From contig JAZSRA010000107.1 in the NCBI GenBank assembly GCA_045538195.1, forward strand, positions 9,318 through 73,317: a stretch of DNA of 64,000 nt, given 5' to 3'. This document shows, one piece after another, positions 24,861 to 33,736 of the stretch. The notes beneath the pieces were generated by a model that was given only the letters and a program-made list of their open reading frames with translations, ran no database searches and was not told the origin of the DNA. A program made the translations under genes and the position numbers. Every line of letters starts with the position of its first letter. The first letter of the stretch is position 1. The stretch comes from SVTX01 sp045538195. Lineage in GTDB: Bacteria > Bacillota > Clostridia > Oscillospirales > CAG-272.

Positions 24861-24954
24861 AGCTCTGTTTCACCCTTTAATTTCAATACCTTTGATTATC
24901 GCGTTGTTTTCAATATTTTCTTTAACCTACAACGCATGACCCGTTCCCAAACGA

Positions 24955-26574
24955 TCACCTGACGATATACTGTGCGGACACGCTCATAGTCTTCAGCGCA
25001 TCGTTGTAATTTATGCTTACTCCCTCGGTTCCAAATGGCAGGATCTCCTCCTCAAGCTCGGGAATCTTATCTATCTTGCGGTCAAGATAGAGATTTAGGG
25101 TCTTGCGGCAGTATTCGAGACGGCGCAAAAGACCGCCAAAACGAATATCGTGACAATCAAATCCCTGAGGCTTGTTCTCGGTCATCCACTGTTTTTCAAA
25201 CGCCTTGGCAAAGCCCTCGACTTGACGGATCATCTCGGGATAATCTCTCTTTGCGTAAAGCTCAAGATCCCATCTCTTACCATCCTTGTAAGCCTTGCGA
25301 ACAAGCACACCCATTTCGTATTTGAGAGCTAACACGTCGCAAAGACGAGCCGTAGTCTCGAAAATGTAACCGTATTTGCGGTTCTTTTTTGCAACCGCGT
25401 GCAGCTTCTCGGCAAGAGTGGCGTATCTCTCGTTTCCGCCCTCGGCGACGGTGTAGTCGGTGTAACCGTTAAAGGTGTCGGCATAGAGACCGTACTTGGA
25501 AGGATTGATGGGAGGATAATGCTGGAGCATCTGCTTGTCCGCTACGTAGTTGACCATATCAAGCAACATAAAGTCATCAAAGGAGAGACCGAATTTTTTC
25601 TCAAACTTTTCTTTTATCTTGGCTTCATCGCGGTTCCCCTTTGCGTACTCCGCAAGATAGAACAGAGCAGGCAGAGTTGCATAGCGAGAACACTCGCCGC
25701 CGTTGTCGCCCCACATCGTAAAGAACACGTTTTTTGTGCGGTTCTTTCGGCAGGCGTCAAGTGCGGGAAGCATAGTTTTCAAGGTATAATTGTTGTTTGG
25801 AGCAAAGCCCGTCCAAGTCCAAGCACCGCCCGCAAACCAGAAGTCCTTGGTAAGCTGCTTGTGATTATACATCATATCGTCGTAGTTTTTCTCGGAGGTA
25901 TGGTAGTAGTCCCAATATACTGGCTTAACTCCCTTGGGCATAGCGTTAAGAGCCGACGCAGGCATCTTCATCTTCTCACAGTAATACTTGTGAGTTGTTG
26001 CCTCGGCAAAGAACATATCCGACCACATAAGCAGCTCGTAATCGTACTTCTTTGCGATCTCGCAAACTCTCTCAAGATGCTTTTTCATAATGACGTCAAC
26101 AGACTCAAGACCGTTCTTATCCATATATTTGCCGCGACCAAGCTCTAACGCCTCGTCCATACCGATATGTATCCTTTTTGTGGTAAAGCACTTTGAAAGA
26201 GTGGCAAACATATTGTCAATAAGCTCGTAGCATCTCTCATCTCCCACCATTATGGTTCGGTGATCATCGGACGGAAACTTGCCCCAGCGAACAGTGGTAT
26301 CAAGGTGGGAAAGAGTCTGGATGCAAGGAATGACCTCCATTTTTATCGATCGACCGAAAGCGTCGATCTCCTTCATCTCGGATATTGAGTATCTTCCTCT
26401 CATATAGCCGAAATAGGGTTCTCCCTCAACCTCGTAGGTGTCCTCGCAGTAAAGAAGAATGGCATTGTAGCCCATCTTCTTGATGATCTGCATGTATTTT
26501 TTCAAAGCGTCAACGGTCATGACCGCGTTGCGCGACATATCAAGCATTACGCCAAAGGTCTTAAAAATTTTCAT
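24955..26574 (-). CDS. Glycoside hydrolase family 20 protein, copy B
   Basis: This 539-residue paralogue of copy A matches along its whole length. The catalytic pair is at the same position (HIGMDEALELGRG, Asp 140, Glu 141), with shared segments such as EDTYEVEGEPYFGYMR and MVGDER. It is cytoplasmic by absence of a signal peptide. The C-terminal ~100 residues, a helical region ending in SVSAQYIVR, are the most different from copy A, suggesting separate substrates. The start follows AAAAGGAG. Confidence 0.88.
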   Translation of the reverse strand: MKIFKTFGVMLDMSRNAVMTVDALKKYMQIIKKMGYNAILLYCEDTYEVEGEPYFGYMRGRYSISEMKEIDAFGRSIKMEVIPCIQTLSHLDTTVRWGKFPSDDHRTIMVGDERCYELIDNMFATLSKCFTTKRIHIGMDEALELGRGKYMDKNGLESVDVIMKKHLERVCEIAKKYDYELLMWSDMFFAEATTHKYYCEKMKMPASALNAMPKGVKPVYWDYYHTSEKNYDDMMYNHKQLTKDFWFAGGAWTWTGFAPNNNYTLKTMLPALDACRKNRTKNVFFTMWGDNGGECSRYATLPALFYLAEYAKGNRDEAKIKEKFEKKFGLSFDDFMLLDMVNYVADKQMLQHYPPINPSKYGLYADTFNGYTDYTVAEGGNERYATLAEKLHAVAKKNRKYGYIFETTARLCDVLALKYEMGVLVRKAYKDGKRWDLELYAKRDYPEMIRQVEGFAKAFEKQWMTENKPQGFDCHDIRFGGLLRRLEYCRKTLNLYLDRKIDKIPELEEEILPFGTEGVSINYNDALKTMSVSAQYIVR

Positions 26575-26612
26575 ATAAAAAACTCCTTTTAAGGAAAATA
26601 TTTATCAAACCA

Positions 26613-26641
26613 ATTATACCAAACAAATAAATTTTTTGCAA
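26613..26641 (-). promoter_or_regulatory. Promoter of GH20 copy B
   Basis: On the minus strand TTGCAA (26636-26641), 17 bases, TATAAT (26613-26618), with an extended -10 (TGG before TATAAT). Confidence 0.8.
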
Positions 26642-26683
26642 CAAATAATCCAAAAAATACTTGATTTTTTATAGGGATATAGC

Positions 26684-26730
26684 AAATCAAGGGAGAAAAC
26701 TCTTTATTTCAAAAATTTCTCCCTTGATTT
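26684..26730 (-). terminator. Hairpin downstream of ddh
   Basis: A perfect 15-bp stem (AAATCAAGGGAGAAA/TTTCTCCCTTGATTT) lies 37 bases past the ddh stop. The T-tract is better on the plus strand than on the minus strand, so termination of ddh is probable but not sure. Confidence 0.6.
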
Positions 26731-26766
26731 TTATAAAATTATCAATATTGTTGCGTTTTTCAAGAC

Positions 26767-27753
26767 TCAAAGCAGCTCTGCGATGATCTCGCCGTAGCTC
26801 TTGGGTGAGAGGTACGCGGGCGGCACGTCAAAGACCGTCTTGCATCCCACGACTCCCTCTTTCGCCATTCTTGCCGCAGCGCGAGCGTAAGCAACTATCA
26901 CCGACGCGGTAAATTCGGGGTTTGAATCCAACTTGAGACTGTACTCGATAATATGATTGTTCTGAAGCTCGGTGCCGGTCTTGCCCGACCTGATAACGAA
27001 TCCGCCGTGAGGGATGCCGCCATGGTCGCGCTTCAATTCTTCCATGGATATGAAATGAACCGTCGTGTCGTAGTCGGCAAAATAGTTGGGCATCTCGCGT
27101 ATCTCTTTTTCGATGCGAGCCTTATCCGCTCCCTCCTCGGCAACCACAAAGCACTCGCGTGTATGCTTCTGTCTCACAGTCAGCTCGGGATTTTCACCGC
27201 GTCTGACCGCATCCAGCGCCGCCTCAACGGGAATAGTATATTGCTTGCCGTCAAGCACACCCTCGACTCTGCGTATAGCGTCGGAGTGACCCTGACTTAC
27301 TCCCTTGCCCCAGAAGGTATAATCCTTTCCGTAGGGAAGTATCGCGCCTGCCATAAGACGGTTTACAGAAAACATACCGGGATCCCAGCCGACCGAGATC
27401 ATAGCTATATTGCCGCCCTCGCGAGCCGCCTCGTCCACGCGGGCAAAATGCTCGGGGATCTTGGCGTGAGTGTCAAAGCTGTCGACCACTGTAAAATGCT
27501 TTGCCAAAGCGGGGGTCTGCTGGGGCAGATCGGTAGCACTGCCTCCGCAGATTATCATAACGTCGATGTCGTTCTTATATTTTTCTACGTCAGTAGCGGA
27601 ATAGACCGCTACACCTTCAGTTGATATCTTAAGCTGCTCGGGCGCTCGTCTTGTAAACACCGCCGCAAGCTCCATATCTTCGTTTTGACGTATAGCGTTC
27701 TCCACGCCGCGTCCTAAGTTTCCGTATCCGAAAATTCCAATTCTTGTTTTCAT
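26767..27753 (-). CDS. ddh: meso-Diaminopimelate dehydrogenase
   Basis: This 328-residue enzyme has the normal family length. It makes meso-diaminopimelate in one step from tetrahydrodipicolinate, ammonia and NADPH, for peptidoglycan and lysine. The NADPH-binding motif IGIFGYGNLGRGVE is at the N-terminus. The family segments SVGWDPGMFSVNRLM, WGKGVSQGHSDAIRRVEGV and HGGIPHGGFVIRSG are clear. It is a single-gene unit with its own promoter, divergent from a metal ABC transporter. Confidence 0.96.
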   Translation of the reverse strand: MKTRIGIFGYGNLGRGVENAIRQNEDMELAAVFTRRAPEQLKISTEGVAVYSATDVEKYKNDIDVMIICGGSATDLPQQTPALAKHFTVVDSFDTHAKIPEHFARVDEAAREGGNIAMISVGWDPGMFSVNRLMAGAILPYGKDYTFWGKGVSQGHSDAIRRVEGVLDGKQYTIPVEAALDAVRRGENPELTVRQKHTRECFVVAEEGADKARIEKEIREMPNYFADYDTTVHFISMEELKRDHGGIPHGGFVIRSGKTGTELQNNHIIEYSLKLDSNPEFTASVIVAYARAAARMAKEGVVGCKTVFDVPPAYLSPKSYGEIIAELL

Positions 27754-27790
27754 CGTGATTACCTTTCGCTAAGGGTTTGTTATCGTTTTT

Positions 27791-27819
27791 AGTATATCAC
27801 TTTTTTTCTTTGTTTTCAA
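27791..27819 (-). promoter_or_regulatory. Promoter of ddh
   Basis: On the minus strand TTGAAA (27814-27819), 17 bases, TATACT (27791-27796). Confidence 0.7.
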
Positions 27820-27893
27820 TAGCTTTTCAAAAGTTTTTTACAAACGGCAAATATCTTTATCGAATTACGGAACTCTTTGCTTTTATGACGAAG

Positions 27894-27922
27894 TTGACAA
27901 TTCGCAAAAAGAGTGATATAAT
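27894..27922 (+). promoter_or_regulatory. Promoter of the metal ABC transporter genes
   Basis: Full consensus TTGACA (27894-27899), 17 bases, TATAAT (27917-27922), 67 bases upstream of the start codon. No clear Fur/Zur palindrome was recognised. Confidence 0.85.
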
Positions 27923-27989
27923 TACACCGTATATTTTTAGATAACCTTGTAGTTTTACATATACGCAATTTTCAAAAACGGAGACAAAA

Positions 27990-28883
27990 ATGTCCTTTTT
28001 TTCTAAAAAAAGCAAACCGAACCACGGTGCGAAAATACCGCCCAAAAGTGCGTTCGGTCACTATAATAAAAAGCAGGGTGTAAGGCTTTCCCCTTCCGAC
28101 GGAGACAAAAGCCCTCAAAAAAGCCGCGGCGTTCTCATCACCGCAGAGAATATTACCCTTTCTTACGAGGGAAAAGCAGTCATTGACGGACTCTCCTTTG
28201 AGATACGAGAGGGTGACTATCTGTGCATCATTGGCGAGAACGGAAGCGGAAAATCCACGCTTATGAGCGCTCTTTTGGGGCTGATCGATACATCAAAAGG
28301 CAAGATTACAATCGCGGTCTCAAAAAACGAGATCGGAGTTCTCAATCAGTCCACTCTCACGGAAAGCGATTTTCCCGCCACGGTGCGCGAGGTGGTTCTG
28401 TCGGGATGTCTCGGAAGGGATTCCAAGGGGCCGTTTATCGGCAAGGCGGCAAAGCAAAAAGCCTTTTCCGCCATGGAAAAATTAGGAATCACCTCTCTTG
28501 CCGACCGCTCATTCCGAGAGCTTTCGGGAGGACAAAGACAAAGGGTGCTGATCGCTCGCGCGCTCTGCTCGGCAAAGACGGTTCTCTTTCTTGACGAGCC
28601 TGTAACGGGACTTGACCGCGCAACCGTTGCCGACGTTTACTCTATAATTGACGATCTCAACCGTAGCGGTATGACTATCGTGACCGTCACTCACGACGTC
28701 CGCGCCGCCATGGAACGCAGCTCGAAGATCCTTCGTATCAACAAGGACTCCTATCTTTTCATTGACACCGAAGATTACCGAAAGCTATCCGAGGCGCAGG
28801 CTCTGCTCTCCGACAAGGACGACAAGAAAGACTCTCTCCCCTACGGTGAGGGCGGATTCAGATACACGGGCGGTGAAAAATGA
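27990..28883 (+). CDS. Zinc/manganese-type ABC transporter ATPase
   Basis: This 297-residue ATPase has Walker A GENGSGKST, Q-loop VLNQ, signature LSGGQRQRVLIARA, Walker B LFLDEPVTGLD and H-loop THD. It follows the ZnuC/MntB type by its pairing with a family-9 permease. It has an unusual basic N-terminal extension of ~48 residues before the ATPase core and an acidic C-terminal tail. The stop overlaps the permease start by 4 bases. No solute-binding (ZnuA-like) gene is adjacent, so the metal specificity cannot be read here. Confidence 0.88.
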   Translation: MSFFSKKSKPNHGAKIPPKSAFGHYNKKQGVRLSPSDGDKSPQKSRGVLITAENITLSYEGKAVIDGLSFEIREGDYLCIIGENGSGKSTLMSALLGLIDTSKGKITIAVSKNEIGVLNQSTLTESDFPATVREVVLSGCLGRDSKGPFIGKAAKQKAFSAMEKLGITSLADRSFRELSGGQRQRVLIARALCSAKTVLFLDEPVTGLDRATVADVYSIIDDLNRSGMTIVTVTHDVRAAMERSSKILRINKDSYLFIDTEDYRKLSEAQALLSDKDDKKDSLPYGEGGFRYTGGEK

Positions 28884-29758
28884 GTATGAATTATTTTTGT
28901 TTAAGCATTTTAAGTTCTCTTCCGCAGAGGCTTTCAAAGATACCCGAATATCTGGGCAGCTATTCCTTTGTACGAAATGCCCTTGCGGTGTCGGTCATGA
29001 TCGCGCTCTGCGCCGCTCTTTTGGGAGTTGTGCTTGTGCTTCGCCGATTCTCTCTTATAGGAGACGGACTTTCACACGTCGCATTCGGCGCGGCGACGAT
29101 AGCGGCAACTCTGGGGATATTTGATTTCAGTCTGACGCTCCCTATAACGGTCATCGCCGCAGTTCTGATATTGAAAACAAGCCAAAAGAGACGCATTATG
29201 GGCGACGCCATGATAGCTGTGATCTCCGCAGGCGCTCTCGCCATCGGCTATCTTGTTCTCGACGCGGGGGGCGGAGCGTCAAATCTTGGCGGCGACGTTT
29301 GCACCGCTCTGTTCGGCTCGTCGGCAATTTTGTCAATAGATACGGCTGAGCTTATCTTTACTTTGGCGGTAACCGTCATTCTCGTGGCACTTACGGTCAT
29401 TTTTTACTACAAGATATTCTCTATCAGTTTTGACGAAAGCTTTGCCAAGGCAACGGGAACAAAAACCGACGTATATAATCTATGTATAGCCATCGTCACG
29501 GCGGTAGTTATCGTTATAGGGATGAAGCTTGCGGGCGCGCTCCTTATCTCCGCGCTTATCGTATTCCCCGCTATGTCGGCTATGAAAGTATGTAAAAGCT
29601 TCAAATTCACGCTCATTGTCGCCGCGACTATCTCGGTGATCTGCTCCATATTCGGCGTTCTGCTCTCGATAGTTCTTGAGACCCCCGTAGGCGCGACTAT
29701 TGCCGCGATTGACATCCTGGCTTACGGAGTATTTGCGATAGTGGGTAGAAGAAAATAA
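28880..29758 (+). CDS. Zinc/manganese-type ABC transporter permease (ZnuB family)
   Basis: This 292-residue permease has about eight or nine membrane helices. It carries the family-9 segment VVLVLRRFSLIGDGLSHVAFGAATIA, which contacts the ATPase, and KLAGALLISALIVFPAMSAM. It would move a divalent metal into the cell with the upstream ATPase. The missing binding protein must be elsewhere, or the uptake partner is different. Confidence 0.9.
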   Translation: MSMNYFCLSILSSLPQRLSKIPEYLGSYSFVRNALAVSVMIALCAALLGVVLVLRRFSLIGDGLSHVAFGAATIAATLGIFDFSLTLPITVIAAVLILKTSQKRRIMGDAMIAVISAGALAIGYLVLDAGGGASNLGGDVCTALFGSSAILSIDTAELIFTLAVTVILVALTVIFYYKIFSISFDESFAKATGTKTDVYNLCIAIVTAVVIVIGMKLAGALLISALIVFPAMSAMKVCKSFKFTLIVAATISVICSIFGVLLSIVLETPVGATIAAIDILAYGVFAIVGRRK

Positions 29759-29927
29759 AATGCGATGCTGTAATCGAGCAAACGATAGGAAGTTCTGAAT
29801 CATCGCCCAATAAAGCCGTATATCAAGGCAGTTACCTTTATCAACACCGCCCTCCTTGTATCTGTTCGTGCAAAAACGACATATAATGTAATGGTGCTTC
29901 ACCAAGATTTACAAAGGAGGTAATTTT

Positions 29928-30386
29928 ATGAGCAGACAAAATCCGTTTATGCGAAGCACAAGCGAACGATACTGCAACAACTGCCAAAACGGTTGCCAAA
30001 ATAACTGCAATGATCAGTAGCCCTGCTGCGATGATGATAGAGATAAAAATCCGTGTGTAGTCTGTCCGCCCGGACCTATGGGTCCGCAGGGACCCGAAGG
30101 ACCGAGAGGTCCTGTCGGCACGTATCAGATACTCTTCCAAGTCAGCGTCACCGAGGCGGGACAGTTGATCTTGACCTTGAACGGTCAGGATCTTGATTAT
30201 ACTGTCGTAGGTCGCGCTACGGGAACGTCGCAGATCGTTGGAATGGCCGTGATAACGACCACGGCGGTCAACTCGGTTCTCACAGTCCGCAATCCTGCGG
30301 GCAACGCCGCGGCGCTTACCATCACTCCCCTCGCAGGCGGAACTCGCCCCGTGTCAGCACACCTTGTGATCACGCAGATATCCTGA
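29928..30386 (+). pseudogene. Collagen-like surface/spore protein gene interrupted by an in-frame TAG
   Basis: An ATG at 29928 behind AAAGGAGG opens a cysteine-rich N-terminus (YCNNCQNGCQNNC). TAG occurs at codon 31 (30018-30020). The same frame then continues with PCCDDD..CVVCPPGP, a short collagen-like Gly-X-Y run (GPMGPQGPEGPRGPVG) and a ~90-residue beta-rich C-terminal domain of the BclA/exosporium kind, ending at 30386. The frame is otherwise open over 153 codons. An internal ATG at 30078 has no ribosome binding site. It could be a recent nonsense mutation or a readthrough gene. The -10 TATAAT at 29882-29887 lies upstream with a poor -35. Confidence 0.75.
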
Positions 30387-30426
30387 TATGAACGGCAAGA
30401 AGTTAAAATAGTCGGATAAACAAAAA

Positions 30427-30462
30427 TGCCGCCGAGGAGTTGTTCCTCAGCGGCAATTTTTA
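30427..30462. terminator. Bidirectional terminator between collagen-like gene and ktrA
   Basis: The stem TGCCGC-GAGGA / TCCTC-GCGGCA has TTTTTATT on the plus side and an A-run before it, giving TTTTTG on the minus strand. It serves both converging genes. Confidence 0.85.
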
Positions 30463-30468
30463 TTAAAA

Positions 30469-31119
30469 TCATTTCAGCTTCCCAAGCTTTGCCGTGTTGG
30501 CGATAACGATCAGCGTGGTTTCCCCGTCAAGTATCTGCTCGGGATTGATATTTACGTTGACCTTTTCGCCCTTCTTGATAGCGACGATATTGAAGCCATA
30601 TTTTTTGCGGAGATTTAATTCGATCAAATTCTTGCCGCACCACTCATCCTTTACGTCGATCTCGACCATAGACACGTCGCGTGACAGAGAGATCATATCA
30701 ATAAAGCCCGAGCTTAGCAGGTTTTTGGCAAGACGGATACCCGATTCGTTTTCGGGGAAGACCACCTGATCAGCTCCAACGCGAAGCAGTATCTTTTGAT
30801 GCATCTCGCTGGCGCATTTTACAATAACATTCTTAACGCCCGCTTCCTTGCAAAGAGTTACCGCCATCACACTCGCTTCAAGGTTGCTCGCCATACAAAC
30901 GATGACAGTATCGATATTGCCGATACCAAGACGGGATATGACCTCCGCATCGGTCACGTCGGCGCATTTGCACACGGGCAAGTATGCCGCTGCATCATTG
31001 ACGATCCTTTCCTCGTTATCTACGGCAATGACCTCCATGCCGTTTTCCACAAGCTCTCTTGCCACGGCTATACCGTATCTTCCAAGTCCAAAAACTGCGT
31101 ATGTTTTCTTTGCTTTCAT
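30469..31119 (-). CDS. ktrA: Potassium uptake regulatory subunit KtrA/TrkA
   Basis: This 216-residue cytoplasmic protein has an N-terminal RCK domain with the nucleotide-binding motif VFGLGRYGIAVARELVENG and an acidic end of strand 2 (AVDNEE). A C-terminal RCK_C domain follows (about 135-215). KtrA-type rings bind ATP/ADP and gate the membrane subunit KtrB; RCK_C domains of Bacillota often bind cyclic di-AMP. It lies 11 bases after ktrB on the same strand. Confidence 0.94.
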   Translation of the reverse strand: MKAKKTYAVFGLGRYGIAVARELVENGMEVIAVDNEERIVNDAAAYLPVCKCADVTDAEVISRLGIGNIDTVIVCMASNLEASVMAVTLCKEAGVKNVIVKCASEMHQKILLRVGADQVVFPENESGIRLAKNLLSSGFIDMISLSRDVSMVEIDVKDEWCGKNLIELNLRKKYGFNIVAIKKGEKVNVNINPEQILDGETTLIVIANTAKLGKLK

Positions 31120-31130
31120 AATCTTCTCCT

Positions 31131-32492
31131 CTATCCTATACTGATGTCTTCCGTCGGTTCGGAAATCACGTTCTGACTTTCGTTCTTGCTGCCGAGAGCC
31201 ACCGCAAGCGATATGGGGCCGACTCTGCCGAAATACATTGTTACGATGATAATAAGCTTTCCAAACGTGTTAAGCGTTGCCGTTAAGTTCCTCGAAAGAC
31301 CTACGGTTGCCGTTGCACTGACCGTTTCATAGACCGCATCAATAACAGATGCGTTGCTCGTTGCCATCAAGAGTACGGTGGAGGTAGCGCAGATCGCAAG
31401 AAATGTTACCGCTACCGCTACCGCCTTCTTTACCGAACCCTCGGAAATACGGCGACCAAACAGAGTTGCGCTGTTTTTATTTCGGATCGTAGCAAATGCC
31501 GAGCAAATGAGGACGGCAATTGTTACGGTCTTCATACCGCCCGCCGTTCCCACGGGCGAACCGCCGATCAGCATCAGAATAATAGAAACAGCGGCAGAGG
31601 CATTCGTCAGATTCTCTTGCGGGATTGTGGCAAAGCCTGCGGTTCTCGTGGTGACCGATTGAAAAAAGGACACTTGAATTTTATCGAACAATGACATATC
31701 TCCGATGGTCAACGGGTTGGAATATTCAAAAACACATATAAAAATTGCGCCGACAAGAATGAGTCCTGCCGTAACCGTGATCGCTATCTTACTATGCAAG
31801 GTCAGGTGCCTGAATATCTTTCGGTTCTTTGACGAACGGCTCCTGACAACACGCAACACGTCCCACCATACGATATAACCGAGACCGCCGAGAATGATAA
31901 GCACGGATGTAACCGCGGTGATCAAGGGATTCGTAGCATAATTGCAAAGGCTGTTTTCCGCAACAATGTCAATTCCGGCATTACAAAAGGCGGAAACGGA
32001 ATTGAAAACCGATATCCAAATGCCCACAGCGCCAAACTCGGGGACGAAAACAAACATATACAGAATAGCCCCGACGCCTTCGATGATCAGCGTGCCGAAC
32101 AGTACGTTCTTGACAAACCTTGCAAGCCCCGACATTGTATTGAGATTGAAGGCGTCCTGAATGAGCAAGCGGTCGCCGATACCCATTTTTCTGTTCAAAA
32201 GAAGCATCAGCCCCGACATGATCGTGACAATACCAAGTCCGCCGACCTGTATCAGAACCAAAATAACGACTTGTCCAAACACGCTCCACGCAGATACCGT
32301 GGGCAGTGTAACGAGTCCCGTCACACAGGTGGCAGTGGTCGCCGTAAAGAGCGCGTCGAGGTATGGCACGGCTTCGCCGCTTGCGGAGCTGATCGGCAAC
32401 GTCAAGAGCAGGCTTCCCACGAAGATGGTCAAAAGGAAGCTTAACAATATGACCTGCGTAGTCGAGAGTGTGAATTTCTTTTTTCTAACCAT
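31131..32492 (-). CDS. ktrB: Potassium uptake membrane subunit KtrB/TrkH
   Basis: The start is placed at the ATG at 32492 (MVRKKKFTLSTTQ) behind TTGAGGAAG. The longer frame to 32528 has no site. The protein is 453 residues with the four pseudo-repeated M1-P-M2 units of the Trk/Ktr/HKT family. Selectivity-filter turns such as TATTATCVTGL, SAFCNAGI, TTRTAGF and SATATVGLSR are visible. It imports potassium, coupled to sodium in some members, under control of KtrA. Confidence 0.94.
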   Translation of the reverse strand: MVRKKKFTLSTTQVILLSFLLTIFVGSLLLTLPISSASGEAVPYLDALFTATTATCVTGLVTLPTVSAWSVFGQVVILVLIQVGGLGIVTIMSGLMLLLNRKMGIGDRLLIQDAFNLNTMSGLARFVKNVLFGTLIIEGVGAILYMFVFVPEFGAVGIWISVFNSVSAFCNAGIDIVAENSLCNYATNPLITAVTSVLIILGGLGYIVWWDVLRVVRSRSSKNRKIFRHLTLHSKIAITVTAGLILVGAIFICVFEYSNPLTIGDMSLFDKIQVSFFQSVTTRTAGFATIPQENLTNASAAVSIILMLIGGSPVGTAGGMKTVTIAVLICSAFATIRNKNSATLFGRRISEGSVKKAVAVAVTFLAICATSTVLLMATSNASVIDAVYETVSATATVGLSRNLTATLNTFGKLIIIVTMYFGRVGPISLAVALGSKNESQNVISEPTEDISIG

Positions 32493-32569
32493 AAGGATCT
32501 TCCTCAAAAAGCATAAAGGGACCAACATTCTCTGCTGTCAGCTGGTTCCTTTATTTTTCAGTTTTTATA

Positions 32570-32598
32570 ATTATATCACGTTGCTCTCCTTCTGTCAA
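32570..32598 (-). promoter_or_regulatory. Promoter of ktrBA
   Basis: On the minus strand full consensus TTGACA (32593-32598), 17 bases, TATAAT (32570-32575). The ~75-base leader contains an imperfect hairpin at 32514-32552 (AAAGG.ACCA / TGGT.CCTTT). No cyclic di-AMP riboswitch was recognised. Confidence 0.85.
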
Positions 32599-32604
32599 TA
32601 TGTT

Positions 32605-32810
32605 TTTCGCGAGACGCGCGGTTTCTATTTTTCGCGAGACGCGCGGTTTCTATTCCGACTTCGTCGGAGTGATATTATCGCCCATGCGACAGTGGTATTA
32701 AAGCCTGCGGCTTTAGTGATATTTTATTCGACTCTTAAAATTGCGAAGCAAATATCACTCGTCGCAAGACGAATATCACTGCGAAGCAATATAACTCGCC
32801 TCAGGCGAAT
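32605..32810. repeat. Short-hairpin array 2 with a 25-bp tandem repeat
   Basis: Two exact tandem copies of a 25-mer built on CGCGAGACGCGCGG (32605-32629, 32630-32654) are followed by small hairpins (CCGACTTCGTCGG, AAAGCCTGCGGCTTT, CGTCGCAAGACG, TTGCGAAGCAA, TCGCCTCAGGCGA). GTGATATT (32669-32676, 32716-32723) or AATATCAC (32751-32758, 32772-32779) separates them. It fills the space between the ktrB promoter and the terminator of the DUF1295 gene. Confidence 0.75.
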
Positions 32811-32815
32811 AAAAC

Positions 32816-32844
32816 TGCGAGACTTCCTTGTGAGAAGTCTCGCA
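32816..32844 (-). terminator. Terminator of the DUF1295 gene
   Basis: An 11-bp perfect stem TGCGAGACTTC/GAAGTCTCGCA with a 7-base loop is followed on the minus strand by GTTTTATT. It lies 23 bases past the stop codon. Confidence 0.8.
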
Positions 32845-32866
32845 TTCGGACTTTTTTGTTTTAATA

Positions 32867-33736
32867 CTATTTTTTGCTTTTTGGAATGGGAAGCAATGCT
32901 CTCGTCGCCGTCTTGTACTCCGTAAAGCCGTCTTTTTTGGACTGTCTGCCGTCCGCCAAAGGAATACTTACGAAAAAGAAGAGCATCGTATTGGCAACCG
33001 CTCCAACAAGCAGATAGGAATAATTCACGCCAAGCGCGCTGACGGCGCATATTCCCACTCCCCACCACATAATTATCTCGCCGAGATAATTGGGGTGACG
33101 GGAATTTTTCCAAAGCCCTTCACGGATAAATCCGCCCTTACCGCTTTTACGAAATCTGTGCATCTGTATATCTGAAGCACCTTGAAGCACCGCCGCGCCG
33201 AAGCACAGGACTATGGCAATATATGAGAGGACGTTCCCCTTCGAGCTGCTCAGCGCGACTGCCACCGCGGGCAGAGTGCAAAGATAGACCACAAGTGTCG
33301 GAACCAAATGTATTCCTACAAAATTTATTATGGGATAAAGCTTTCCCGTTTTTTCTCGGAGCATACGGTATCGCCAATCCTCCAGGGCAAGCGACTTAAA
33401 GGTATACGCCCAGTTCGCCGTAAGCCTGACACCCCAGAAAAGCACCGCCAGAAAAAGAAGCAGCTTCAAGGGCGTTAGCTTCTGTCCTATCATAAAGCAG
33501 ACGAGAATGACTATAGGCTGAACGCTCCAATAGGGGTCGTATACGGAGGCATTTCTAAATATCAGACTAAAGATAAAAACCGCTACGGTTGCAGACAGGT
33601 CGGCTATGAGAAGTCTTAACCAAAAGCTCCACAAAGATGGTGTCAGCAGATACGCTCCAACGCCCACCGCCGACGCAACAGCGTACACTATAGCGACGAT
33701 GACAAAGCTCTGTGTTCTCGTAAAATTAAACTTCAT
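32867..33736 (-). CDS. DUF1295 membrane protein (steroid 5-alpha-reductase-like fold)
   Basis: The start is the ATG at 33736 (MKFNFTRTQSFVIV), inside the end of the upstream gene and behind AAGGGAG; this gives 289 residues. The protein has about seven membrane helices. It shows the family signature VYDPYWSVQPI and the C-terminal FIREGLWKNSRHPNYLGEIIMWWG, which resembles the NADPH-binding end of isoprenylcysteine methyltransferase/steroid reductase folds. The substrate is unknown, possibly a lipid. It is coupled to the PLP decarboxylase by an 11-base overlap. Confidence 0.85.
   Translation of the reverse strand: MKFNFTRTQSFVIVAIVYAVASAVGVGAYLLTPSLWSFWLRLLIADLSATVAVFIFSLIFRNASVYDPYWSVQPIVILVCFMIGQKLTPLKLLLFLAVLFWGVRLTANWAYTFKSLALEDWRYRMLREKTGKLYPIINFVGIHLVPTLVVYLCTLPAVAVALSSSKGNVLSYIAIVLCFGAAVLQGASDIQMHRFRKSGKGGFIREGLWKNSRHPNYLGEIIMWWGVGICAVSALGVNYSYLLVGAVANTMLFFFVSIPLADGRQSKKDGFTEYKTATRALLPIPKSKK

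Noticed and set aside
29928..30386. Genome-wide reassignment of UAG
   Set aside because: A normal gene (12899-14026) ends with TAG directly overlapping the next ribosome binding site, so UAG works as a stop here.
32493..32570. Cyclic di-AMP riboswitch in the ktrBA leader
   Set aside because: The leader is about 75 bases and shows a single imperfect hairpin, too small for the ydaO-type fold.
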